A stretch of DNA of 64,000 bases from Xenorhabdus sp. BG5 (GCF_015163665.1 NZ_JADEUG010000002.1:124001-188000); one strand, 5' to 3'; positions 45,301 to 56,794 are shown, counted from the first letter of the stretch. Notes: generated from the letters alone by a model not told the origin. Translations and numbers: made by a program.

Positions 45301-47943
45301 ATGAGCGACATTGCCAGAGAAATCACACCGGTCAATATCGAAGAAGAGCTGAAAAGCTCGTATCTGGATTATGCGATGTCCGTTATTGTTGGACGTGCAC
45401 TGCCAGATGTTCGGGACGGACTGAAGCCGGTACATCGCCGCGTACTTTTCGCGATGAATGTATTGGGAAATGATTGGAATAAACCTTATAAAAAATCTGC
45501 CCGCGTTGTTGGGGATGTTATCGGTAAATACCATCCACATGGTGACAGCGCTGTTTATGACACGATTGTTCGTCTGGCACAAACATTCTCCATGCGCTAT
45601 ATGCTGGTTGACGGTCAGGGGAACTTTGGATCAGTAGATGGCGATTCTGCGGCAGCGATGCGTTATACCGAAGTGCGCATGGCAAAAATTGCCCATGAAT
45701 TGCTGGCAGACCTGGAAAAAGAAACTGTCGACTTTGTGCCCAACTATGATGGCACAGAACAAATTCCTGAGGTAATGCCAACTCGTATCCCCAATTTACT
45801 GGTGAATGGTTCATCAGGGATTGCTGTCGGTATGGCAACCAACATTCCACCTCATAACCTATCTGAGGTGATCGATGGTTGCCTGGCTTACATTGATGAT
45901 GAAAACATCAGCATCGAAGGCTTGATGGAATATATACCGGGCCCTGACTTCCCGACGGCTGCTATTATCAACGGGCGCCGAGGCATTCAGGAAGCCTACC
46001 GTACAGGCCGCGGTAAAATTTATATCCGCGCCCGCGCAGAAATTGAAACTGATGAGAAAAATGGCCGCGAAGCCATTATCGTCAATGAAATTCCTTATCA
46101 GGTCAATAAAGCTCGCTTGATCGAAAAAATAGCTGAACTGGTCAAAGAGAAGCGCATTGAAGGAATCAGTGCTCTGCGTGACGAATCCGATAAAGATGGC
46201 ATGCGCATCGTTATCGAAGTAAAACGTGATGCTGTTGGGGAAGTTGTCCTGAATAACCTGTATTCACTGACTCAATTACAGGTTTCATTTGGTATCAATA
46301 TGGTTGCCCTGCATCAGGGACAGCCTAAGTTACTTAACCTGAAAGATATTCTTTCTGCTTTTGTTTGCCACCGCCGTGAAGTCGTTACACGCCGGACAAT
46401 TTTTGAACTACGTAAAGCTCGCGAACGGGCCCATATCCTTGAAGCATTGGCTGTTGCCCTGGCGAATATCGATCCTGTTATCGAATTGATCCGCAGAGCC
46501 TCCACGCCTGCTGAAGCGAAAGCTAGCTTGATTTCCCAAGCGTGGGAATTGGGTAATGTTGCCTCAATGCTGGAACAAGCGGGTGACGATGCTGCCCGCC
46601 CGGAATGGCTGGAACCCGAATACGGTATCCATGACGGTAAGTATTACCTGACCGAACAGCAAGCACAGGCGATTTTGGATCTACGTCTGCAAAAACTGAC
46701 CGGCCTTGAGCATGAAAAACTGCTTGATGAGTATCGTGATCTGCTGAAAGCCATCGCGGAACTGTTGTTCATTTTGGAAAACCCAGAACGCTTGATGGAA
46801 GTCATTCGTGAAGAATTGCTGGTTATCAAAGGGCAATATAACGATGCCCGCCGGACTGAGCTGACTGAGAATTCAGCCGATATTAACATTGAAGATCTGA
46901 TTAATCAGGAAGATGTTGTCGTTACACTGTCCCATCAAGGATATGTTAAATATCAGCCACTGTCCGATTATGAAGCTCAGCGTCGTGGTGGCAAAGGCAA
47001 ATCAGCCGCACGTACCAAAGAAGAAGATTTCATTGAGCGTTTACTGGTAGCCAATACCCACGACACTATCCTTTGTTTCTCAAACAAGGGCAAGATGTAC
47101 TGGATGAAGGTATATCAGTTGCCGGAAGCGAGCCGTGGTGCCCGTGGTCGCCCAATTGTCAACCTTCTGCCATTGGATCAGAACGAGCGTATTACAGCTA
47201 TTTTACCCGTGCGTGAATATGAAGATGGGCTGAATATCTTCATGGCAACAGCCAGTGGTATTGTTAAGAAAACCAAGCTCAGCGAATTCAGCCGTCCGCG
47301 CAGTGCCGGCATCATTGCCGTGAATCTGAATGAAGGGGATGAGCTAATCGGCGTTGACCTGACAGACGGCAGCAATGAGGTCATGCTGTTTTCTGCACAG
47401 GGTAAAGTTGTTCGTTTCCTTGAAGAAGAGGAAGAAATGCTGGAAGACGGTACTGTTCGCGTAAAAGGTGTACGTGCAATGGGACGCACCGCAACTGGGG
47501 TTCGTGGTATCAAACTCAGTGAAGGCGATAAAGTTGTTTCCCTGATCATTCCTCGTGGGCAAGGAGAAATCCTAACCGTCACTGAAAATGGTTATGGCAA
47601 GCGTACTGCCGAAAGCGAATACCCGACGAAATCGAGGGCTACCCAAGGGGTCATTTCCATCAAAGTTAGCGAACGTAATGGCAATGTGATCGGTGCAATT
47701 CAAGTTGAACCGACTGATCAGATCATGATGATTACTAATGGAGGAACGTTAGTACGAACCCGCGTTTCTGAGGTCAGTGTTGTTGGCCGCAATACGCAAG
47801 GTGTCACCCTGATCCGCACAGCCGAAAACGAACAAGTCGTTGGCTTGCAGCGCGTAGCTGAGCCAGATGACGATGATGACAATGACAATGACAATGACAA
47901 TGACAACATAGCGGCACCTTCTGACGAAGGGAATAGCGAATAA
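45301..47943 (+). CDS. gyrA: DNA gyrase subunit A
   Basis: The ATG at 45301 gives 880 residues (E. coli 875), [20 protein letters not shown]. The catalytic tyrosine lies in AMRYTEVRM (near residue 122). The quinolone-resistance region reads [20 protein letters not shown], with serine and aspartate at the two usual resistance positions, so the sensitive type. The C-terminal wrapping domain keeps its GyrA box QRRGGKG. The acidic tail contains [15 protein letters not shown], coded by repeated GACAAT units, longer than in most homologues. GyrA and GyrB introduce negative supercoils. Strong terminator follows. Confidence 0.97.
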   Translation: MSDIAREITPVNIEEELKSSYLDYAMSVIVGRALPDVRDGLKPVHRRVLFAMNVLGNDWNKPYKKSARVVGDVIGKYHPHGDSAVYDTIVRLAQTFSMRYMLVDGQGNFGSVDGDSAAAMRYTEVRMAKIAHELLADLEKETVDFVPNYDGTEQIPEVMPTRIPNLLVNGSSGIAVGMATNIPPHNLSEVIDGCLAYIDDENISIEGLMEYIPGPDFPTAAIINGRRGIQEAYRTGRGKIYIRARAEIETDEKNGREAIIVNEIPYQVNKARLIEKIAELVKEKRIEGISALRDESDKDGMRIVIEVKRDAVGEVVLNNLYSLTQLQVSFGINMVALHQGQPKLLNLKDILSAFVCHRREVVTRRTIFELRKARERAHILEALAVALANIDPVIELIRRASTPAEAKASLISQAWELGNVASMLEQAGDDAARPEWLEPEYGIHDGKYYLTEQQAQAILDLRLQKLTGLEHEKLLDEYRDLLKAIAELLFILENPERLMEVIREELLVIKGQYNDARRTELTENSADINIEDLINQEDVVVTLSHQGYVKYQPLSDYEAQRRGGKGKSAARTKEEDFIERLLVANTHDTILCFSNKGKMYWMKVYQLPEASRGARGRPIVNLLPLDQNERITAILPVREYEDGLNIFMATASGIVKKTKLSEFSRPRSAGIIAVNLNEGDELIGVDLTDGSNEVMLFSAQGKVVRFLEEEEEMLEDGTVRVKGVRAMGRTATGVRGIKLSEGDKVVSLIIPRGQGEILTVTENGYGKRTAESEYPTKSRATQGVISIKVSERNGNVIGAIQVEPTDQIMMITNGGTLVRTRVSEVSVVGRNTQGVTLIRTAENEQVVGLQRVAEPDDDDDNDNDNDNDNIAAPSDEGNSE

Positions 47944-47965
47944 AAAGACCGTGAGTTAAAAGAGA

Positions 47966-47994
47966 AGCAGGCATTTAAGTGCCTGCTTTTTTTT
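47966..47994 (+). terminator. Rho-independent terminator of gyrA
   Basis: AGCAGGCA and TGCCTGCT form an 8-bp stem around TTTAAG, followed by seven Ts. Confidence 0.92.
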
Positions 47995-48108
47995 GTTCAA
48001 TTTTTTGACGAAGAATTAGCAAGATGCAAATGCTGCTTTGTATTCCCTGCTACACTAGTATATGCTGTAACCAGTTATTATTAATCATATATTTCATCAG
48101 GCGATCTC

Positions 48109-50946
48109 TTGAGATATCTATCTTCTTTTCGGACGTCATTAAAGATATCACGTTATCTTTTTCGGGTGCTTGGATTTATGCTATGGGCGCTTGGGGCCTT
48201 ATTAACCAGCTTTTATTTGACAAGTTTTTTTAATGCACTCAAATCAGATATTCGTCAAGAATATAATGCCAACTACGATATAGCCTTTTCTCATATACGA
48301 CATATCGCCAATATCTTGCGAGATATTCAATTTATGGCGGAAAAGCATTTATCACAGGATAATGATAAAAATCAAACAATCGTACCGCATAATAACGATA
48401 TTCTCTCGTACATTCCGTTGAATGAGAATTCCGATTGTGAACTATTACGTAGGACAACACATAATAATTTATATTCATTAAATCAGTTGATTGCACTTTG
48501 GCGAGATAATCTTGCCGCTATACGCAGCGTAAATCAGGCTTTTTTCATTGGCGTAAAAAGCAAATGTATGGTGAATTTTTTCCCTCATAACAATATCACA
48601 GAGCCTGATGCACTAAAAAAAATTATCTATGAGAATACCCGCAAGTTGATCAACATGAGAGAACAAAACAATGAAAGAGCTCTCTTTTGGATCCAACCTA
48701 ACCCAAAATCGGATAGTGGTAATCTTTATGTTTTTACACCTATTTATATTAATGGTCACATGACAGGGATCATAGGTATCGAAAAATCTATCAGACTAGA
48801 ATCTTTTTTACAAAAAAGGAATCGGCCTGTTACAGTCATGATGCTAAACGAATCAAATCAGCCTGAATTGCAATTTTCGATAAAAACGAATAGTAAACCT
48901 CTCGTTATAAATTCCAACTCGCAGCCAATGTATTTTGGTTACGATGAAAATTTTACCAGCTTGGTATTAATGCGGAATCTATCTCCCTCGTCATTAAGCA
49001 TTACTTATTCATTACCGCTAAAACATATTTACGATGAAATGAAAATCAGTGTAATTAATGGCATCATCTTGAATATTATTTCTGCGATTGCGATTATCTT
49101 TTTCGTTTGGCTGTTTGAACGTAAAATGTTTTCTCCAGCCGAAGAGAATGCTATTCGCCTTGAAGAACATGAACAGTTTAACCATAAAATTGTCGCCTCT
49201 GCCCCTGTGGGGATAAGTATTTTAAGGATCAGTGATGGCGTTAACATATTGAGTAATGAGTTAGCACATAATTACACTCGAATGTTGACGCATGAAGATC
49301 AAAAACGCATTGTCGATATCATTTGCGATAAAACCAGTAGCTATATTGATGTCGTCACCAGCAATAATAATCACTTGCAAATTAGTTTCGTACACTCACG
49401 TTATCGTAATGAAGAAGTCGCCATTTGTGTACTGATAGATGTCAGCACCCGTGTAAAAATGGAAAAATCTTTGCAGGAAATGGCCTCCGCAGCAGAACAA
49501 GCTAACCAGGCAAAATCAATGTTTCTTGCCACAGTCAGCCATGAACTGAGGACGCCACTTTATGGCATTATTGGTAATCTAGAGTTGATGCAATCCCATA
49601 CATTACCACCAGAATCTACCCGATTGCTGGCAACAATGAATAATTCATCATCACTATTACTGAAAATCATCAGTGATATTCTCGACTTCTCGAAGATAGA
49701 ATCCAAGCAATTGAAAATTGAACCCAAGGATTTCAGTTGTAAAGAGATCCTGTCACATGTGATTTCAAACTACCTTCCCTTGATTGCCAAAAAAGGCTTA
49801 GGCTTGTACTGCTATATTGAACCAGATATCCCTGATATCATCCGTAATGATCCTGTAAGGTTGCAACAAATTATCTCCAACTTACTGAACAATGCGATCA
49901 AATTCACAGCAGCTGGCTATGTTGTCATTGAAATCAGCTCAAGGCATGGCTATCTATATATCAGCATTAAAGATACCGGACTTGGAATCGAGGATAAATT
50001 ACAATTTCAATTATTCGAGCCCTTCTTCCAAATCAGTGCCAATAAAGAAAGTTCCTCACAAGGTACAGGATTAGGGTTGGCTATTTGTGAAAAACTTATC
50101 AATTTGATGGATGGTGATATTGAATTTGTCTCACAAAAATATGTTGGCAGCATCTTTTCTGTCCGTCTCCCTTTATATGGTGTGAAATACCATGCCAAAC
50201 AATTATCCAACCAGCGGACACAAAAGAGGATTCTGTTAAATATTTGCAATGATTTTCTGGAAAAATATTTGCAAAATTTTCTTACACAACATTATTTTCA
50301 AGTTTCCCTCTATGACGAAAGCCAACTAGATGGCACAGAAATACTAATTTGTGATCGAGCTTGTAAAACGAACATTTCTGTATGTTATTTTATAGAAATT
50401 TCAGAGAAACATATCGGTTCGCCAGAACAAATTAGAGAGAATTATTGGTTATATAACACTTATGAACTGAATGAACTGGATAATATGCTGGATAATCTCC
50501 TGGCAGAACAGGCTTTCTTGCCAGGTATTTCTGTATCAACAATCTCTGTTACAGATAAAACCATCCAAACTGATATTTGTTTAAATACAATTAAAGTATT
50601 GGTCGTTGATGACCACCCTATTAACCAGAACTTACTGGCCGACCAATTAAACTCAATAGGGTTTAGTGCATCAATGGTTAATGATGGTATTGAAGCCATT
50701 GAATATCTTAAAAACAACTCACCAGATATTATTCTAACGGATGTTAACATGCCAAATATGGATGGATATGAACTTGCCCAATACTTAAGGAATAAAGGTT
50801 ATATCAAACCCATTATTGGCATTACTGCCAATGCACTGGCAGAAGAAAAACAGCGTTGTGCTAATGTGGGCATGAATGATTGCCTGTCAAAACCTGTATC
50901 ACGGGCTATATTAAAAGAAACATTAATTAAATACAGTGATATTTAA
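48109..50946 (+). CDS. rcsC: Hybrid sensor kinase RcsC of the Rcs phosphorelay
   Basis: 945 residues with a TTG start (MRYLSSFRTSLKISRYLFRV), aligned with the E. coli start. Two membrane helices (about 20-40 and 310-335) bracket a periplasmic sensor domain. A PAS-like linker leads to the HisKA domain with His478 in FLATVSHELRTPLYG, the HATPase with NNAIKFT and GTGLGLAI motifs, and a C-terminal receiver with Asp878 in ILTDVNMPNMDGYE. RcsC passes phosphate to RcsD and then RcsB in response to outer-membrane and wall stress. Convergent with rcsB, as in E. coli. Confidence 0.96.
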   Translation: MRYLSSFRTSLKISRYLFRVLGFMLWALGALLTSFYLTSFFNALKSDIRQEYNANYDIAFSHIRHIANILRDIQFMAEKHLSQDNDKNQTIVPHNNDILSYIPLNENSDCELLRRTTHNNLYSLNQLIALWRDNLAAIRSVNQAFFIGVKSKCMVNFFPHNNITEPDALKKIIYENTRKLINMREQNNERALFWIQPNPKSDSGNLYVFTPIYINGHMTGIIGIEKSIRLESFLQKRNRPVTVMMLNESNQPELQFSIKTNSKPLVINSNSQPMYFGYDENFTSLVLMRNLSPSSLSITYSLPLKHIYDEMKISVINGIILNIISAIAIIFFVWLFERKMFSPAEENAIRLEEHEQFNHKIVASAPVGISILRISDGVNILSNELAHNYTRMLTHEDQKRIVDIICDKTSSYIDVVTSNNNHLQISFVHSRYRNEEVAICVLIDVSTRVKMEKSLQEMASAAEQANQAKSMFLATVSHELRTPLYGIIGNLELMQSHTLPPESTRLLATMNNSSSLLLKIISDILDFSKIESKQLKIEPKDFSCKEILSHVISNYLPLIAKKGLGLYCYIEPDIPDIIRNDPVRLQQIISNLLNNAIKFTAAGYVVIEISSRHGYLYISIKDTGLGIEDKLQFQLFEPFFQISANKESSSQGTGLGLAICEKLINLMDGDIEFVSQKYVGSIFSVRLPLYGVKYHAKQLSNQRTQKRILLNICNDFLEKYLQNFLTQHYFQVSLYDESQLDGTEILICDRACKTNISVCYFIEISEKHIGSPEQIRENYWLYNTYELNELDNMLDNLLAEQAFLPGISVSTISVTDKTIQTDICLNTIKVLVVDDHPINQNLLADQLNSIGFSASMVNDGIEAIEYLKNNSPDIILTDVNMPNMDGYELAQYLRNKGYIKPIIGITANALAEEKQRCANVGMNDCLSKPVSRAILKETLIKYSDI

Positions 50947-50973
50947 ACTCATACATATTGAGCTATGAATGAT

Positions 50974-51005
50974 GGAAAATCGGTAGCAGTAGTTACCGAT
51001 TTTCC
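50974..51005. terminator. Bidirectional terminator between rcsC and rcsB
   Basis: GGAAAATCGGTA and TACCGATTTTCC form a perfect 12-bp stem with an 8-nt loop; A and T runs flank the stem on the two sides. Confidence 0.85.
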
Positions 51006-51027
51006 ATTAGAAAAGATAACACATTGG

Positions 51028-51678
51028 TTAGTTACCAATATCTTTATCGATAGTGACAGAAGATAAATAGTTAAGCAATGCGATATCGTTATCGACTCCC
51101 AGTTTTATCATGGCTGATTTCTTCTGACTACTAATTGTCTTAATACTACGATTAAGTTTTTTGGCAATATCAGTAACAAGAAAACCTTCAGCAAATAAAC
51201 GTAGGACTTCGCTCTCTTTAGGAGATAAACGCTTATCCCCATATCCATTGGCATTAACCTTTTCAAGTAGCCTGGAAACACTTTCAGGCGTAAACTGCTT
51301 CCCCTTTTGCAAAGCAGAAAGTGCCTTAGGCAAATCTGTTGGTGCTCCTTGCTTTAACACAATTCCCTCAATATCAAGCTCAAGTATCGCACTTAAAATA
51401 GCCGGATTATTGTTCATTGTAAGAACAATGATTGCCAATGTTGGGTAATGACGTTTAATATATTTTATCAGGGTGATACCATCACCATATTTATCCCCAG
51501 GCATTGACAAGTCTGTTATGAGAACATTTGCTTCTATATGTGGCAAGCTATTAATGAGCGTCGTTGAATTTTCAAATTCACCGACGACATTAATCCACTC
51601 AATTTGTTCAAGTGACTTGCGGATGCCAAACAAAACGATGGGATGGTCATCGGCAATAATGACATTAAGGTTATTCAT
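51028..51678 (-). CDS. rcsB: Rcs response regulator RcsB
   Basis: From the ATG at 51676-51678 the protein has 216 residues, equal to E. coli, with MNNLNVIIADDHPIVLFGIR. The receiver domain has Asp56 in VLITDLSMPGDKYGDG; the C-terminal LuxR-type HTH reads LSPKESEVLRLFAEGFLVTD. It acts with RcsA or alone on capsule, motility and envelope genes; in Xenorhabdus and Photorhabdus the Rcs system affects motility and virulence (from memory). It starts one base after the rcsD stop, so the two are translated together. Confidence 0.97.
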   Translation of the reverse strand: MNNLNVIIADDHPIVLFGIRKSLEQIEWINVVGEFENSTTLINSLPHIEANVLITDLSMPGDKYGDGITLIKYIKRHYPTLAIIVLTMNNNPAILSAILELDIEGIVLKQGAPTDLPKALSALQKGKQFTPESVSRLLEKVNANGYGDKRLSPKESEVLRLFAEGFLVTDIAKKLNRSIKTISSQKKSAMIKLGVDNDIALLNYLSSVTIDKDIGN

Positions 51679-51679
51679 A

Positions 51680-54424
51680 TTATTGGTTACCTTGCTGCAA
51701 CAGCTTAGTGACAAAGGAATCAATAAGGCTGATGCTATTTTTAATTTCTACTTCATTATTGTCTGCTATGTGTTTTTCCAACGCCTCACATGATGACCTA
51801 AGAAATTTTAAATCCAACATAGCAAACGCACCCTTAAGGCGGTGTACCGTTTGCGAAAGTGATATCAAATCATGCCGTTCTACATCAGTATACAATCTGG
51901 TAATGTCCATAGGTACTGTCTCTATAAACAATTTCCTGTAATCACTGTCTGTCAACTGAGTTTGATAATTTTTGAGGATATTGCAAATACTACTATCAAC
52001 ATTCTCAAATAAATCAACACCTTTAGCTAAATCACCTGCTGATTTAGAAATTTCAGGAATTTCTCTGGTTCCATCTAAATGGAAATTTTCTTCGACCAGA
52101 AACGATATTGCATTGATAATATCATCAGCAAGATTGTAATTGCACTGAACCATTCCCGGCTTCAACTGCTTAAATCCTGCTAAGCTCCCCACTAATAATA
52201 TAGTTGGTTTTTCATGTTTGTACCGCTTTTCCTCTTTGTACAGCCTATCCGTAAGGATAATATCGTATTCTTCCGTAATGCCCTCTTTTCTTTTATCAAA
52301 GTATGCAGCACCATAATTATTAAGATAAGTATGGACAATTTTTCTGATCTCAGGGTTATTGATATCAATTAAAATCGTTATCCCTTCCAAAAGCGGAGGA
52401 GTTTCGCTATTTTCATCATCATGCTGCGATAGGGGAAGATTGATAACATAATGTGTTCCCAACCCCAACTTACTTTTAATATCAAGGCTTCCCCCCATTC
52501 TTTTGCTCAACTTATTACATAAATAAAAAGTCATGCCAGAATTTGCAGAGTACTTATCTTCCACGGATTGGTTCAGAAAAGGATAAATTAAGCTGGTTAG
52601 ATCTCTTTCACTTAAACCCGCGCCACTATCCATCAACTCAATCTGAATATGGTTGTCATATTTACCTGAACCATTAACAACCAATGATATTTTACCATAG
52701 CTGGTCGTTGTTATTGCATAATTAAATAACAATGTAACAATTTTACTTAATGCTAACCCATCCCCTATAAATAAAGATTCACGAGAAATATTAAAATGAT
52801 AATAAACCCTCAAACCTTTAGCATTTAATATAGGAAAATAAGCTTTCAAAATATCTTCCAACTGTGAAGATAGGGAAAATATTTCATTTTCCGGCTGCCA
52901 ATCCCCTAACTCCAACTCATTGAGTAATGCAATATTTTCAACCCATTCGGTGATATATTTTGATTTATCTAGTAACTTATCCAATAACTTTTGCCCATTT
53001 TCATCTTGTGATAGTTGCTTCAATTTGTTGGCAATATCATTAATACTACTAATAGGATCTTTTATTTCATTATTAATATTTGAAAGCATAGAACGCCTGA
53101 TCTGAATACTTTTATCATATTCACGATGAGCAAATTGCAATCGTTTATTTGCCATGACTTCCTGATCTTTGTCTTGTAGTAAAAATAGGTAAGTTTCTGG
53201 TAATAAGCTATTGTTATACATTTTTACTTCATAAACCGCTTCGTCAATGGATGTCTGAATTACACCATGATGTTGTTGTACCATCGCTCTGACTTTATTC
53301 AAATCCAGATGGGGTATTAACTGCTCTGCAATTTTATTAATTATCATTATCTGATTTGATTCAAAATCATAAACCACGACGCCAACAGGAATATTGGAGA
53401 TAATATCACTATTTAGGGCATTCTTAATTTTCAGTGCATGATCCATAGAAGCATTCGGTGCAATATATCGCTTGCGTATATAAAATAATCCGCTTAAAGA
53501 AAACAGAAAGAAAAACACTATTGAAAGCAAAAGCCAAACATTCCTGAACAACAAATCTACAATCAGTGCCTTCAGTGGGACTTGATAAATCAATTTATAC
53601 TGCATGATATCAAGAGGCTGAGAAAGTTCTAGCCAAAAGCCGTTCAATGAAACCTCAGCTTTATCGGAAGCTTCAGGTTCATGTAAGTTTATCGCATTCA
53701 AACGGAAGTTTGCTGGTGACATATCAATCGGCAAAAGGTTATTAATAGGCAAATCAAAAGCAATAATAGTGGTTAATTGCCCTGTTGCATTAAATGCAGC
53801 TTTATAGGTGTAGAAATAAATATTTTCACCACGTAATACATTAATGGATGAAATGCTCTCTTTTTCCTCCAAAGTGGAAGATTGATCCAACATCTCGGTG
53901 CGTTTGGTTTCAGAATTCAGAGTCAAATAGCTCTCTTTGAACCTGATTTCTGGTTGTAGAATCGGATAGGTTGTTATCAATAACAAATTATTATCCTGCC
54001 CATTGAGGTAGTACATAGACAAGTATTCATTATGAGCACCCCAGAGAATATCCAGATAGCTAGATAAATGCTCAGCAAGTTGGACACTCGAGTCGTTATA
54101 TTGACCAAAAATAATGGCGTCAACAGACTGATAACGATTTTCTAGCCAATAGACATCGGGACGCAATTTAAACAATGGCGTATTCTCCTGAGAGGAGATT
54201 GGCAGAGTATTTGACTGCTCAAAAATATGACTTGCATGGTAACGATAATTTTTAATCTGCAATCTCATCTTCGCTGCTACACTACTGATAGCATATTTTT
54301 TCTCCATCAACCAAATATCAAAATAGTTATACCCGAATAAAAATAGAGACGTAAAAAGCAAAGTAACAAATAACGCGTAAAAACGAGGAATAGCAGATGG
54401 CTTGATAGGTGGTTGTCTATACAT
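51680..54424 (-). CDS. rcsD: Phosphotransfer intermediate RcsD
   Basis: 914 residues (E. coli 890). Two membrane helices (about 12-32 and 285-310) flank a periplasmic domain, followed by a degenerate histidine-kinase region that lacks the catalytic histidine (QIRRSMLSNINNEIKDPISS replaces the H-box), an ABL domain, and a C-terminal HPt domain with the phosphoacceptor His861 in TVHRLKGAF. RcsD relays phosphate from RcsC to RcsB. Order rcsD-rcsB on one strand and rcsC convergent is that of E. coli. The gap 54425-54635 to the tRNA genes holds only AT-rich sequence; ompC and micF, found here in E. coli, are absent. Confidence 0.95.
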   Translation of the reverse strand: MYRQPPIKPSAIPRFYALFVTLLFTSLFLFGYNYFDIWLMEKKYAISSVAAKMRLQIKNYRYHASHIFEQSNTLPISSQENTPLFKLRPDVYWLENRYQSVDAIIFGQYNDSSVQLAEHLSSYLDILWGAHNEYLSMYYLNGQDNNLLLITTYPILQPEIRFKESYLTLNSETKRTEMLDQSSTLEEKESISSINVLRGENIYFYTYKAAFNATGQLTTIIAFDLPINNLLPIDMSPANFRLNAINLHEPEASDKAEVSLNGFWLELSQPLDIMQYKLIYQVPLKALIVDLLFRNVWLLLSIVFFFLFSLSGLFYIRKRYIAPNASMDHALKIKNALNSDIISNIPVGVVVYDFESNQIMIINKIAEQLIPHLDLNKVRAMVQQHHGVIQTSIDEAVYEVKMYNNSLLPETYLFLLQDKDQEVMANKRLQFAHREYDKSIQIRRSMLSNINNEIKDPISSINDIANKLKQLSQDENGQKLLDKLLDKSKYITEWVENIALLNELELGDWQPENEIFSLSSQLEDILKAYFPILNAKGLRVYYHFNISRESLFIGDGLALSKIVTLLFNYAITTTSYGKISLVVNGSGKYDNHIQIELMDSGAGLSERDLTSLIYPFLNQSVEDKYSANSGMTFYLCNKLSKRMGGSLDIKSKLGLGTHYVINLPLSQHDDENSETPPLLEGITILIDINNPEIRKIVHTYLNNYGAAYFDKRKEGITEEYDIILTDRLYKEEKRYKHEKPTILLVGSLAGFKQLKPGMVQCNYNLADDIINAISFLVEENFHLDGTREIPEISKSAGDLAKGVDLFENVDSSICNILKNYQTQLTDSDYRKLFIETVPMDITRLYTDVERHDLISLSQTVHRLKGAFAMLDLKFLRSSCEALEKHIADNNEVEIKNSISLIDSFVTKLLQQGNQ

Positions 54425-54635
54425 TCTTTGGATGGTTGCCTTTAGTATGAATATATTTTGGTCAATGTGATATCAACCCGTCGATAAATAAGCCGATGTA
54501 CTGTGCTTAATATTAGCAGGTTAGCAAATGAAAAGGCCATTACAGATCGAAGATTGAGCAAACAGTAAAAAAACATAATTTTTTTTCTTTAAGGGCTAGA
54601 CACATCAAAATGATATAGGCATAATCTCGCGCCAT

Positions 54636-54723
<88 letters not shown>

Positions 54724-54729
54724 AATTTC

Positions 54730-54805
<76 letters not shown>

Positions 54806-54809
54806 TATA

Positions 54810-54844
54810 AAACCCGTTATCTCTCAACCAGATAGCGGGTTTTT
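54810..54844 (+). terminator. Terminator of the Ser-Thr tRNA unit
   Basis: AACCCGTTATCT and AGATAGCGGGTT pair (one G-T) around CTCAACC and end in TTTT. Confidence 0.85.
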
Positions 54845-55000
54845 CATTTGTGCTCACCAACGATACTAAGAGCTGGCTGGGACATATTTGAGACCTCATC
54901 GTGAAATAGAGCATCAATTTTTTGTGCATGCTCTGTCAGATGAGAAGGTGCTAGATGCGCATACCGCCTCACCATTTCAATTGATTCCCAACCGCCCATT
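54844..55000 (-). pseudogene. C-terminal remnant of a phage-type tyrosine recombinase
   Basis: The minus strand codes [33 protein letters not shown] before its stop at 54844. This is the integrase region with the catalytic tyrosine ([10 protein letters not shown]). The upstream parts holding the other catalytic residues are not recognisable, so only the last ~50 codons survive. It ends at the tRNA-Thr terminator, the usual position of an integrase next to its tRNA attachment site. Confidence 0.75.
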
Positions 55001-55141
55001 CCATTGGGTTCATGACCTTTTCTGACCAGTTTAAAGCCATTGAGTATATCAATGCAGCCCGCGCTCATTTCAATATGCCACGCGAGAAATATGACGCCGT
55101 TATTGATACGGATGATCAGTACACTAATGACATATCTCAAT

Positions 55142-55279
55142 CGTCAGTATTTAAAGCCCTTTGTAGAGGCATTCGAGCACATCGCAAAATCAGACGGCGC
55201 TATGTGTGTTACCGATGCAGCTAATCAACTGAAAATTAAGCCTAAAATTCTTTTCGACACACTATCTTCAAACAAGTAG
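55142..55279 (+). pseudogene. Fragment of a phage antirepressor-like KilAC domain
   Basis: The plus frame from about 55142 reads [20 protein letters not shown] then MCVTDAANQLKIKPKILFDT and stops after LSSNK. The 'DAANQLKIKPKILFDTLSSN' pattern is the helix-turn-helix of the KilAC domain found at the end of phage antirepressors; the usual WIYRR continuation is missing. Sequence before it is in a different frame. A second trace of the prophage that sat beside tRNA-Thr. Confidence 0.5.
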
Positions 55280-55478
55280 ATTTATTGCCGTTTGGGTAAA
55301 AAACCTTGGCCTGGTTATCTGACCTCTTATGTCCAAACGACAAAGTCCTTTGGCATACTAATAAATTATGTTACTCAATAAAGAAGTTTCTGATTGTTTT
55401 TTAACTTAATATGCTTTTATTTTCCCACGATTACATAAATTAAACATATTGATAACGAATCATAAGCACCACTCAAAG

Positions 55479-55519
55479 TGTAATTATTTATTTACACTTT
55501 GTGTACCATAGATTTGACA
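55479..55519 (+). promoter_or_regulatory. Strong and weak TyrR boxes of tyrP
   Basis: TGTAAT-TATTTA-TTTACA (55479-55496) differs from the TyrR consensus TGTAAA-N6-TTTACA at one base. TGTACC-ATAGAT-TTGACA (55502-55519) is a weaker match 23 bp on and overlaps a likely -35 (TTGACA). A strong box next to a weak box overlapping the promoter is the E. coli tyrP design, where TyrR represses with tyrosine and activates with phenylalanine. Confidence 0.75.
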
Positions 55520-55588
55520 GACATAAATCAATCATTTAACCTGCGGGTCTTATAACTATTTCTCAACATATTCAGAAATGAGGATCGC

Positions 55589-56794
55589 GTGAAAAATCGC
55601 ACTATTGGCAGTATTTTTATCGTTGCTGGAACGACGATTGGCGCAGGGATGTTAGCAATGCCATTGGCAACGGCGGGTGTGGGGTTTGGAACTACATTGG
55701 CTATGTTAGTCGCTCTGTGGGCTTTAATGAGTTATACAGCACTCTTGCTCGTGGAAGTGTATCAACATAATAAATTTAATACTGGGTTAGGAACTATCGC
55801 GAAACGCTACCTTGGGTTAGGTGGGCAGGTATTGACTGGCTTTAGTATGCTTTTCCTTATGTATGCCCTGACAACAGCTTATATTAGTGGCGCAGGTGAG
55901 TTACTGGCGGCTTCCCTCTCTTCCTGGTTGGATAAACCGGTTTCTGTCTCTGCCGGGATCAGCATTTTTACTATTATTGGTGGTGGGATAGTCTGTATAG
56001 GCACCCAATCTGTCGATTTGATTAACCGCCTGCTGTTTACTGCTAAAATTGTTTTTCTGGTGATCGTACTCGGCGTCATGATGCCTCATGTTGATAAAAT
56101 CAACCTGATCTCCATGCCCATTGAGCAAGGATTAGCACTCTCTGCTATCCCGGTCATTTTTACTTCATTCGGGTTTCACGGAAGTGTGCCAAGTATCGTT
56201 GCCTATGTGGGAGGAGATACCAACAGACTACGGAAAATCTTTGTTATCGGTAGTGCCATTCCCCTGTTAGCCTATATTCTGTGGCAATTGGTGACGCTCG
56301 GCGCGATTTCTTCAAATACATTTGTTGGCATTCTTGCACAAGAGTCTGGCCTGAATGGATTATTGAAAGCGGTAAGAGAAATTGTCGCTGCACCTAAAGT
56401 GGAGTTTGCCGTTCATCTGTTTGCCGATCTTGCGCTAGCCACCTCATTTCTTGGCGTTGCCTTAGGGTTATTTGATTACCTTGCTGACCTTTTTAAGCGC
56501 CGCAATCACGCCAAAGGGCGTTTACAAACAGGGTTAATGACTTTTGCTCCCCCCTTGTTCTGTGCACTGTATTACCCTAATTTTGTTATGGCACTGACAT
56601 TTGCGGCTGTTGCTCTCTCTATTCTCGCCCTGTTATTGCCTTGCTTGCTGGTTTGGCGTAGCCGTGAAGAAAACCAGGAAGGTTATCGTGTCAAAGGAGG
56701 TAAGCCTGCATTAGTCTTTGTTTTCCTGTGTGGACTTGCAGTGATTGTCATTCAAATTGGCATTGTCACAGGTATACTGCCAAACATAGGGTAA
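55589..56794 (+). CDS. tyrP: Tyrosine-specific permease TyrP
   Basis: 401 residues (E. coli 403), 11 helices of the hydroxy/aromatic amino acid permease family. The start ATG/GTG region gives [20 protein letters not shown]; the first codon is GTG at 55589 after GAGGATC. Signatures [35 protein letters not shown] and [11 protein letters not shown] match TyrP rather than Mtr. It imports tyrosine with protons. The double TyrR site upstream supports the assignment. It is located between prophage debris and yfaZ. Confidence 0.93.
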   Translation: MKNRTIGSIFIVAGTTIGAGMLAMPLATAGVGFGTTLAMLVALWALMSYTALLLVEVYQHNKFNTGLGTIAKRYLGLGGQVLTGFSMLFLMYALTTAYISGAGELLAASLSSWLDKPVSVSAGISIFTIIGGGIVCIGTQSVDLINRLLFTAKIVFLVIVLGVMMPHVDKINLISMPIEQGLALSAIPVIFTSFGFHGSVPSIVAYVGGDTNRLRKIFVIGSAIPLLAYILWQLVTLGAISSNTFVGILAQESGLNGLLKAVREIVAAPKVEFAVHLFADLALATSFLGVALGLFDYLADLFKRRNHAKGRLQTGLMTFAPPLFCALYYPNFVMALTFAAVALSILALLLPCLLVWRSREENQEGYRVKGGKPALVFVFLCGLAVIVIQIGIVTGILPNIG

